DNA of 64,000 bases from Prochlorococcus sp. AG-347-L19 (lineage in GTDB: Bacteria; Cyanobacteriota; Cyanobacteriia; PCC-6307; Cyanobiaceae). A model generated the notes under the pieces. The model ran no database searches. It was not told the DNA's origin and worked only from the letters and a program-made list of their open reading frames with translations. The stretch is from assembly GCA_003278895.1 (NCBI GenBank), contig QCCO01000002.1, positions 43,205 through 107,204 of the forward strand. The letters run 5' to 3'. This document shows positions 56,217 through 64,000 of the stretch, piece after piece. The position numbers were made by a program, and so were the translations under genes. Positions within the stretch are counted from its first letter, which is position 1. The number at the start of each line of letters is the position of its first letter.

Positions 56217-57977
56217 ATGGCTTTACTAGTAAAAAAATTTGGCGGTACTTCTGTCGGTGATATTAAAAAAATTAAAAATATTGCAAGTAGCATTTGTCAA
56301 AGTAATGAAGCAGGGAATGAAATTGTCGTAGTTGTCTCTGCGATGGGGCAAACTACAGATGATTTAAATTGTTTAGCGGAATCAATTAGTAAAAATCCTA
56401 ATCGAAGAGAATTAGATATGCTTCTCTCAACTGGAGAGCAAGTAACCATAGCTCTTCTTTCAATGGCATTAAACGAATACGGAATACCTGCAATTTCAAT
56501 GACTGGTAGCCAGGTTGGAATTATAACTGAATCAATTCATGGGAAAGCGAGAATTCTGGATATTAAAACAGAGAGGATCCAAAATTATTTAAATCAGGGT
56601 TTTGTAGTTGTCGTGGCTGGATTTCAAGGAACAACATTAAGCCATACGGGTTCAATGGAAATTACAACTTTGGGTAGAGGTGGTTCAGATACTTCCGCGG
56701 TAGCTTTATCAACAGCTTTAGGAGCTGAGACTTGCGAAATTTATACAGACGTTCCAGGGGTTCTTACTACTGATCCAAGGATTGTTCCTAATGCAAAACT
56801 CTTAGATGAAATTAGCTGCGAGGAAATGCTTGAACTTGCAAGCGTGGGCGCTTCAGTTCTGCATCCAAGAGCAGTAGAAATTGCTCGCAATTATGGAATT
56901 AAATTGTGTGTCAAATCAAGCCAAAGTGAGTCCAGTGGGACTCTCCTACAAAGTCAAATCCAACCTCTCCCGCTAAAAAGAGGAAGCTTAGAATTAACAC
57001 AAACAGTCAATAGTCTTGAAGTATTAGAAAACCAAGCAGTATTTAGTCTCTCAAATATTCCTGATAGGCCTGGGATTGCTGCGCAAATATTTGAAAAACT
57101 TTCAGAAGCAAGTATTAACGTAGATTTAATAATACAAGCGACAAATGATGGAAATAAAAACGATATTACATTTACGGTTGATGAATTAGAAGTAAAAAAG
57201 GCTGCAGAACAATGTGAAATTATAACTAGTCAATTAGGGGGAGATTTTAACTTAAAAACCAACATGACTAAATTAAGTATTCAAGGAGCAGGCATTATGG
57301 GCAGACCGAGTGTTTCAGCTGATTTATTTGATACTTTATCTAAAGCGAATATAAATGTTAGGTTAATAGCTACTAGTGAAATTAAAGTCAGCTGTGTAAT
57401 TGAGATTAACAATATACCAAAAGCTATTAGATTTGTTGCTGAGAAATTTAAGTTATCCGATACACAAATATTTGTTAATCCAATCAATGAAAAACAAGAT
57501 CAACCTGAAGTAAGAGGAATTGCATTAGATAAAAACCAAGTTCAGGTAAGCTTTCGAAAACTACCTGATCGTCCAGGTGTAGCAGCATCGATATGTTTAG
57601 CATTAGCTGAAAATAATTTACTTATCGATACTATTGTTCAGTCTGAAAGAATTTCCTCTACAAAAACTAAGGATATTAGTCTTACAATGAATAAACAAGA
57701 TAGAGAAAAATCTAACTTAGTTTTTGAGGCCTTAACAAAAAAATTACCCGGATCATACATTGAAGATGGTCCTGCTATAGCAAAAGTAAGTACTGTAGGA
57801 GCGGGAATGGCATTTAAGGTTGGGACGGCTGGAAAAATATTTAGAGCATTGGCTGACCAAAATATCAATATTGAAATGATTGCTACGAGTGAAATTAGGA
57901 CTTCATGTATTGTCTTAGAAAAAGATTGTGACAAAGCAGTTAACGCGATTCATAATCATTTCGAATTAGAAAAATAA
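56217..57977 (+). CDS. lysC: Aspartate kinase with duplicated ACT-domain regions
   Basis: VKKFGGTSVGD, VVVVSAMGQTTDDL, GRGGSDTSAVALSTAL, repeated ACT modules (IPDRPGIAAQIFEKLSEASINVDLI and LPDRPGVAASICLALAENNLLIDTI). Confidence 0.96.
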   Translation: MALLVKKFGGTSVGDIKKIKNIASSICQSNEAGNEIVVVVSAMGQTTDDLNCLAESISKNPNRRELDMLLSTGEQVTIALLSMALNEYGIPAISMTGSQVGIITESIHGKARILDIKTERIQNYLNQGFVVVVAGFQGTTLSHTGSMEITTLGRGGSDTSAVALSTALGAETCEIYTDVPGVLTTDPRIVPNAKLLDEISCEEMLELASVGASVLHPRAVEIARNYGIKLCVKSSQSESSGTLLQSQIQPLPLKRGSLELTQTVNSLEVLENQAVFSLSNIPDRPGIAAQIFEKLSEASINVDLIIQATNDGNKNDITFTVDELEVKKAAEQCEIITSQLGGDFNLKTNMTKLSIQGAGIMGRPSVSADLFDTLSKANINVRLIATSEIKVSCVIEINNIPKAIRFVAEKFKLSDTQIFVNPINEKQDQPEVRGIALDKNQVQVSFRKLPDRPGVAASICLALAENNLLIDTIVQSERISSTKTKDISLTMNKQDREKSNLVFEALTKKLPGSYIEDGPAIAKVSTVGAGMAFKVGTAGKIFRALADQNINIEMIATSEIRTSCIVLEKDCDKAVNAIHNHFELEK

Positions 57978-57984
57978 ATTCTTT

Positions 57985-60027
57985 TTAATTATTTCTTGCC
58001 AATTTTTGTCTTAATTTTTTGATTCTATCCCTCAAATTTGCTGCTTCTTCAAAATTTAACTCTTTTGCGGCGTCTTTCATTTTAATTTCTAACTTTTCTA
58101 TTAAATCAGGCAATTCTTCGAGCAAACATTGATTATCACTGGTACTGAGAATTGCGTCAGTTTTGTTATTAACTATATTTATTAAATCTTTAGATAAACC
58201 ACCAGCATCTAGTTTTCTGGAAAGTTCTAGAAAAGATAATATTGAATTTTCTATTTTTTTGCCTGCAGGTTTTGGAATAATACCATTGACTTGGTTATAT
58301 TTTTTTTGAATAGTTCTTCGTCTTTCAGTTTCAGATATTGCTCTTTTCATTGAATCTGTGAAGTTATCTGCATAAAGCAAGGCAACACCTTCAACATGTC
58401 TGGCGGCTCTTCCTATTGTTTGAATCAATGACCTTTCAGCTCTGAGAAAACCTTCTTTATCAGCATCTAAAATGGCGACTAAGGATACTTCTGGAAGATC
58501 TAGTCCCTCTCTTAATAAATTAACTCCTACCAAAACATCATATTCGCCCATTCTAAGGTCTTGAATAATTTCAATTCTTTCAATTGAATGGATTTCGGAA
58601 TGCAAATATCTAACTCTTACTTTATTTTCAGATAAAAAATCAGTTAGATCTTCAGCCATTCTCTTAGTAAGTGTTGTCACAAGCACTCTTTGATTCTTTT
58701 CAGCTCGAATTCTTATTTCAGATAACAGATCTTCTATTTGGCCTTCACTAGGTCTTACATCAATTATCGGATCTAATACCCCAGTTGGTCTTATAACCTG
58801 CTCAATAAATTCACCATCACATTGATCTAATTCCCATTGACCAGGGGTTGCACTTATAAATAATGTCTGTTTTGATTTTTCCCAAAACTCTTCACATTTT
58901 AAAGGTCTATTATCTGCAGCACTTGGCAATCTAAAACCATGATCTATTAAAACTTTTTTTCTAGATTGATCACCGTTGTACATCGCATGAAGTTGAGGAC
59001 ATGTTACATGACTCTCATCAACTACCAACAACCAATCTTTAGGAAAGTAATCTATTAAGCATTCGGGCGGTGAACCTTCCTCCCTACCTGATAAATGACG
59101 AGCATAATTCTCAACTCCATTACAATAACCAACCTCTTTAAGCATTTCTAAATCATATTTTGTACGTTGTTCTAGACGTTGAGCCTCTAATAATTTTCCT
59201 TCATATGTAAATTTATCGATTTGAGTTTTTAATTCACCTCTAATTGCACTTATTGCACTCTCAAGTCTTTCTTTTGGAGTCACAAAATGCTTAGCTGGGT
59301 AAACGCTTACTTGTTCCAAACTTTCAAGGATTTCTCCTGTAGTAGGGTCAACATATCTAATAGCCTCGACTTCATCACCAAATAACTCAATTCTTATTAA
59401 TCTATCTTCATAAGCTGGACCGATTTCTAAAACATCACCTTTAATTCTGAATCTACCTCTAGTAATTTCAATATCATTTCTAGTATATTGATTTTCAACG
59501 AGAGACCTCAAAGAAGAACGTAGATTTATTGATTTTCCCACTTCAAATTTAACTGCAGCTTTTAAATACTCACTCGGTATACCAAGACCATAAATACAAC
59601 TTATTGAGGCTACAACAATTACATCTTTTCTTTCAAATAATGAGCGTGTTGCAGAATGCCTAAGCATATCTATTTCTTCATTAATTGAAGCAGTTTTGGC
59701 TATGTAAGTATCACTTACAGGTACATAAGCTTCTGGTTGATAATAATCGTAATAAGAAATGAAGTACTCAACTGCATTTTTTGGAAAAAATTCCCTTAAT
59801 TCATTACATAGTTGTGCAGCCAACGTTTTGTTATGGGCTAAAACAAGTGCGGGTCTTCCTGTTTGTTGAATTACATTGGCAATGGTAAATGTTTTACCAG
59901 TTCCAGTAGCTCCTAAAAGAGTCTGAAACTGTTTACCATTATTTACGCCTTTAACTAATTTTTTAATAGCTTCTGGTTGATCTCCATTTGGTTCGTAAGG
60001 AGCTTGAAGCTTATAGTTGTTCATCAA
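57985..60027 (-). CDS. uvrB: Excinuclease ABC subunit B (ATG at 60024 likely start)
   Basis: [74 protein letters not shown]. Confidence 0.97.
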   Translation of the reverse strand: MMNNYKLQAPYEPNGDQPEAIKKLVKGVNNGKQFQTLLGATGTGKTFTIANVIQQTGRPALVLAHNKTLAAQLCNELREFFPKNAVEYFISYYDYYQPEAYVPVSDTYIAKTASINEEIDMLRHSATRSLFERKDVIVVASISCIYGLGIPSEYLKAAVKFEVGKSINLRSSLRSLVENQYTRNDIEITRGRFRIKGDVLEIGPAYEDRLIRIELFGDEVEAIRYVDPTTGEILESLEQVSVYPAKHFVTPKERLESAISAIRGELKTQIDKFTYEGKLLEAQRLEQRTKYDLEMLKEVGYCNGVENYARHLSGREEGSPPECLIDYFPKDWLLVVDESHVTCPQLHAMYNGDQSRKKVLIDHGFRLPSAADNRPLKCEEFWEKSKQTLFISATPGQWELDQCDGEFIEQVIRPTGVLDPIIDVRPSEGQIEDLLSEIRIRAEKNQRVLVTTLTKRMAEDLTDFLSENKVRVRYLHSEIHSIERIEIIQDLRMGEYDVLVGVNLLREGLDLPEVSLVAILDADKEGFLRAERSLIQTIGRAARHVEGVALLYADNFTDSMKRAISETERRRTIQKKYNQVNGIIPKPAGKKIENSILSFLELSRKLDAGGLSKDLINIVNNKTDAILSTSDNQCLLEELPDLIEKLEIKMKDAAKELNFEEAANLRDRIKKLRQKLARNN

Positions 60028-60053
60028 GCTAGTAGCTAAAGGATGTTGTTATA

Positions 60054-60830
60054 CTAAGAAATTTTTTCTCCAATTATTGAATTTTTCAAAGATTCTTTTA
60101 AGCCCCTAACAACCGCAATCATTGATATTAAATCATCTAATTTATTAACCACAGATCCAACGCCAACTGCTGAGGCTCCAGAAGATATTGCTAGTGGACA
60201 AGTTACTTGGCTTAATCCAGAGGCACTCATGATTGGTATATTCAGAGATTGTTTCTTAAATTCTTGATGAATAGCATAGGTAGCTGCAAGAGTTGGTACT
60301 GATTTTTCAAAAAAACCTTGTATTCCTGGAGAGTAAGGAGTAGAACTGATACCACCTTCTGTTTGAATAATATCAACGCCTTCTTCCACTAGCTTTACAG
60401 CAAGATCAACTTGTTTATCAATAGGCATAGTATGAGGAACAGTTACTGATAAAGGAAAATTAGGCAATAAATCCCTCGTCTCTTTTGTAATGTTTAGAAC
60501 TTTTTTATCTGAAAAATGAATGCCTTTTTCATAAAAAGTATCATAATTTCCTATCTCAATTAATGATGCTCCTGCTTTTACACAATCTTGAAAAGATCGA
60601 GGCACTACTGAACTAACACAAACGGGTAATGTTGAATTCTTAAGAGCCAAATCAACAAGTTCAGGTTTACAAGCAATATCGACAAGATCTGCACCTCCTA
60701 ATGAAGCAGCCTCAATAATTATTTTCACAGACTGAACATCGAAATTATTCAATCCTGAAATAACTTTGAGTAAGGATTTGCTTCTTAACTCTTCTTTGAT
60801 TTTTTGTGGCAAAAGATTAATCAGACTCAT
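60054..60830 (-). CDS. ycf23: DUF561 / Ycf23 family TIM-barrel-like protein
   Basis: LLKVISGLNNFDVQSVKIIIEAASLGGADLVDIACKPELV, CVSSVVPRSF, IIQTEGGISS, ASGAVGVGS-like C-terminus. Confidence 0.85.
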   Translation of the reverse strand: MSLINLLPQKIKEELRSKSLLKVISGLNNFDVQSVKIIIEAASLGGADLVDIACKPELVDLALKNSTLPVCVSSVVPRSFQDCVKAGASLIEIGNYDTFYEKGIHFSDKKVLNITKETRDLLPNFPLSVTVPHTMPIDKQVDLAVKLVEEGVDIIQTEGGISSTPYSPGIQGFFEKSVPTLAATYAIHQEFKKQSLNIPIMSASGLSQVTCPLAISSGASAVGVGSVVNKLDDLISMIAVVRGLKESLKNSIIGEKIS

Positions 60831-60860
60831 TTAATTAATGAATTTATTACCCGATTGTGA

Positions 60861-60889
60861 CATTGTTTTAGTAAAACAGTGCATTTTTT
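60861..60889 (+). promoter_or_regulatory. Hairpin plus T6 in tilS leader (attenuator-like)
   Basis: CATTGTTTTAGTAAAACAGTG followed by CATTTTTT, 26 nt before tilS ATG. Confidence 0.4.
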
Positions 60890-60915
60890 AAAAAATATTA
60901 TCTGAGCAACACAAA

Positions 60916-61926
60916 ATGACTGATAAAAAATTAAGTCAGAAAAATTGGTCATCATGGCATCATCAGCTTCATAAGGAGATTCTTACCAAAAAAATATTAA
61001 TTCCCAAAGGATCCAAGATTTTAATAAGTGTTTCGGGAGGTCAAGACTCAATGGCCTTATTAAACCTAATTAATGACCTCAAAAAACTTCATAATTGGTC
61101 TATTAGTGTTTGGCATGGTGATCATCAATGGCACGAAAAATCATCACTATATGCTCTTGAATTAAAAGATTATTGCGAAGATAAAAATATTTCATTCTCT
61201 TTTGATAAAGCAAATAAAGAAAGTATTTCTTCAGAAGAAAAAGCACGAGAATGGAGATATAAAAAATTATGTGAAAGAGCTAAAACTTTATTAAATAAAA
61301 ACCATCAAAAACATAATATTTATTTGTTAACTGGTCACACGAGTAGTGATAATGCAGAAACATTTATCCTCAATTTATCTAGAGGAAGCAATTTTGCAGG
61401 TCTGAGTAATATTGAGAGTAAAAAATTAATAGAAAATCAAATTTATTTAATAAGACCAATATTAATTTTCAGTAGGGAAGATACAAAACAATTTTGCAAT
61501 GATATGAAGATCCCAGTCTGGGAAGATCCTACAAATTCAGATCTGAAATTAAAAAGAAATTTAGTAAGAAAAAAAATTATTCCTACCTTAGAAGTCATCT
61601 ATCCTGGTTGTTCTGAAAGGATAAATAATTTTTCCCAAAAAATGAGCAAATACAATAATGAACGTAATGATCTTAGTGAACTAGCGTATTTATATTGTAA
61701 AGATGTTAAAGGTATCGATAGGAATCTCCTAAATGGTATGTGTATTGAAGCGAGGTGCACAATTTTAAATAGATTTTTAAAAGATATATCTGAAAAGCAA
61801 TGTAGTTCTAAAAATCTGACAAAATTAGCAACTTCAATTTATGAAAAAAGTAAAGGTCAAATTAATCTGCAAAAGTTTTTAAAAATTGTTTGGGATAAAA
61901 ACTATATAAATTTTGAAAAAAGTTAA
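60916..61926 (+). CDS. tilS: tRNA(Ile)-lysidine synthetase
   Basis: ILISVSGGQDSMALLNLI PP-loop, LTGHTSSDNAETFILNLSRGS. Confidence 0.94.
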   Translation: MTDKKLSQKNWSSWHHQLHKEILTKKILIPKGSKILISVSGGQDSMALLNLINDLKKLHNWSISVWHGDHQWHEKSSLYALELKDYCEDKNISFSFDKANKESISSEEKAREWRYKKLCERAKTLLNKNHQKHNIYLLTGHTSSDNAETFILNLSRGSNFAGLSNIESKKLIENQIYLIRPILIFSREDTKQFCNDMKIPVWEDPTNSDLKLKRNLVRKKIIPTLEVIYPGCSERINNFSQKMSKYNNERNDLSELAYLYCKDVKGIDRNLLNGMCIEARCTILNRFLKDISEKQCSSKNLTKLATSIYEKSKGQINLQKFLKIVWDKNYINFEKS

Positions 61927-63908
61927 GATGTTACGGCAGATCTTCTTCTTCTTGTTCTACCTTCAAATGAATCTTCTGTAGAAGTATCAGCTGATGGATT
62001 CTGTGAAACTTTTGGACTTTTTTGGGTATTTTGTGGGTTATTTGAACTATTAGGATGATTATTGTTTGATTTCTTATGGAAATTATTACTATTTCTATTT
62101 CTATTGGAGAAATTTTGCTCTTCGGTAATCTTTGGAATATAAGCACGAGTCCCACTTGGAGCAGGTTGAACTAAACACAAAATAAGTGGTTCAACTTGTA
62201 ATTCTCTTCTCATTCTTCTCGATAAACCATTTTCAATTTCTCTTTGTACACCAATCCAATCTACCTCAAAATTATTCGGCCCAGTTTGCCTGGATAATTG
62301 TTTCCATCTATTTTCCAAGACCCAGCTTATTTCTCGTTCTGTCCACATAGACATTTTTCTTGGCTCTGCAGTAGTAACAACTCCTCTTAAATTAACTCTA
62401 GGAGGCGCAACCATCTTCCCATCTGTACTAATAGGCGCTAAAACAGTTACTACACCATCCCCAGCCAATTGCTGCCTTTCCTTTAATACTCGAGCATCTA
62501 CTATCCCATTTCTTGAGTTATCAAGCAGTTCAACACCAGCTTTTACAGGATCACCCTTTTGAATAGAATTAGGTGTTAACTCAACTACATCTCCATTTTC
62601 AATAATTAAGATATTGTCCTTTGGAACCCCCATAGTTTGTGCACTCTTCCCATGACAAACAAGCATTCTATGTTCTCCATGAACAGGAACAAAAAACTTA
62701 GGTTTTGCGAGTGCCAACATTAACTTTTGATCTTCTTGAAAACCATGACCAGAAACATGAATATTCTCACCCTTTCCATAAACAACCTTTGCTCCGAGTT
62801 TCATTAATCTATCTATTGTATTAACAACAGAAATAGTATTACCAGGAATAGGGCTGGCTGAAAATATTACAGTATCAGTAGTCTTAAGACGAACATGCTG
62901 ATGTTCACCACGAGAGATTCTGCTTAACGCTGCTAGGGGTTCTCCTTGGCTACCCGTCATCAATAATAAGGTCTCCCTATCTGGCAAATCTCTAATTTGC
63001 TTGATAGGAACAAACAAATCATCTGGGCATTTCATGTAACCAATATCTCTTGCTTTAGCAATAACATTTATCATCGATCTACCTAACAAACCGACCTTTC
63101 TTCCATGTTTCATGGCCAATTCTAAGATCATTGTCACTCTATGCACAGAACTAGCAAAAGTGGTAAGGATAACTCGTTCTTTTGCCTCTGCAATATGTTT
63201 TTCTAAAGAGGGATAGATAGTCTTCTCAGAAGGACAAAAACCTGGAACTTCGGCATTAGTAGAATCACTGAACATGCATAAAACACCCTTCTCTCCGTAA
63301 TGCACCATTCTTTCAATATCAAATTGCTCTCCATCTACTGGCATATGATCAAACTTAAAATCTCCCGTGAAAATAATTGTGCCAACAGGTGTTGTAACTG
63401 CTAAAGAAAAGCTATCGCAAATAGAATGGGTATTTCGAATAAATTCAACAGAAAAATGTTGTCCTACTTTTACAACATCTCTTGGATTTACTGTCTGTAT
63501 AGTTGTTCTATCAGATACCCCTGCTTCCTCCATTTTTCCTCTAAGCATTGACATTGCCAGTCTTGGGCCATAAATAATGGGAATATTAAAATGCTTTAGA
63601 TGATGAGAAATGCCTCCAATGTGATCTTCATGCCCGTGAGTGACAATCATGCCTTTTATTCTTCTTTGATTTTCTCTTAAAAAAGTTGTATCAGGCATAA
63701 CAACGTTTACGCCATGCATACCATCAGATGGGAAAGCTAGGCCAGCATCAACAAGCATTAATTCATCACCATATTCAAAAACGCAAGTGTTTTTTCCTAT
63801 TTCATGTAGTCCTCCAAGAGGTATTACTCGTAGAGCTGGCGCATTACTTTTAGATCTAGATGAATCATGAGTAGATCTATTTACAGTTGAATTTGTACTT
63901 GATTGCAT
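61923..63908 (-). CDS. rnj: Ribonuclease J
   Basis: VIPLGGLHEIGKNTCVFEYGDELMLVDAGLAFP, GMIVTHGHEDHIGGI, VSGHGFQEDQKLMLALAKPKFFVPVHGEHRML. Confidence 0.95.
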   Translation of the reverse strand: MQSSTNSTVNRSTHDSSRSKSNAPALRVIPLGGLHEIGKNTCVFEYGDELMLVDAGLAFPSDGMHGVNVVMPDTTFLRENQRRIKGMIVTHGHEDHIGGISHHLKHFNIPIIYGPRLAMSMLRGKMEEAGVSDRTTIQTVNPRDVVKVGQHFSVEFIRNTHSICDSFSLAVTTPVGTIIFTGDFKFDHMPVDGEQFDIERMVHYGEKGVLCMFSDSTNAEVPGFCPSEKTIYPSLEKHIAEAKERVILTTFASSVHRVTMILELAMKHGRKVGLLGRSMINVIAKARDIGYMKCPDDLFVPIKQIRDLPDRETLLLMTGSQGEPLAALSRISRGEHQHVRLKTTDTVIFSASPIPGNTISVVNTIDRLMKLGAKVVYGKGENIHVSGHGFQEDQKLMLALAKPKFFVPVHGEHRMLVCHGKSAQTMGVPKDNILIIENGDVVELTPNSIQKGDPVKAGVELLDNSRNGIVDARVLKERQQLAGDGVVTVLAPISTDGKMVAPPRVNLRGVVTTAEPRKMSMWTEREISWVLENRWKQLSRQTGPNNFEVDWIGVQREIENGLSRRMRRELQVEPLILCLVQPAPSGTRAYIPKITEEQNFSNRNRNSNNFHKKSNNNHPNSSNNPQNTQKSPKVSQNPSADTSTEDSFEGRTRRRRSAVTS

Positions 63909-64000
63909 AATTTTGAAATTTATGAGGGCCTGCTTGTAAACAAATAAGGTTTATTTAAACTTAATTATAAAGTTAAATATAATCCCTATTATAAGGAATT

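Overview
The window is AT-rich, gene-dense chromosomal DNA from a marine picocyanobacterium. Gene content (psaC, psbZ, ndhS, ho1-pebA-pebB, rpaB, bifunctional panC/cmk) and low GC point to a streamlined Prochlorococcus-type genome, probably a high-light clade. I support about 56 protein genes, two tRNAs (Arg-CCU, Gly-GCC), RNase P RNA and a TPP riboswitch upstream of thiC. I see no phage, transposon, integron or CRISPR signal, and nearly everything is housekeeping core. No clearly new multi-gene system is evident. The points most worth a second look are: (i) MutS lacks the C-terminal tail that carries the clamp motif in E. coli but has an N-terminal QKNLF clamp-like motif; (ii) a perfect 19-bp palindrome fills half of the 38-bp divergent spacer between tRNA-Arg and rnpB, and rnpB runs into rnc with no visible terminator; (iii) two pheophytinase-like alpha/beta hydrolase paralogs, one in a hydrolase/epimerase/DUF1537-kinase gene string; (iv) a degenerate tandem CrcB/Fluc pair in the gyrB gene string; (v) all 15 convergent gene pairs are separated by 31 bp or less, many overlapping; (vi) several inverted repeats in leaders and 3' ends. 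All calls come from reading the sequence and recalling protein families; no searches were run.
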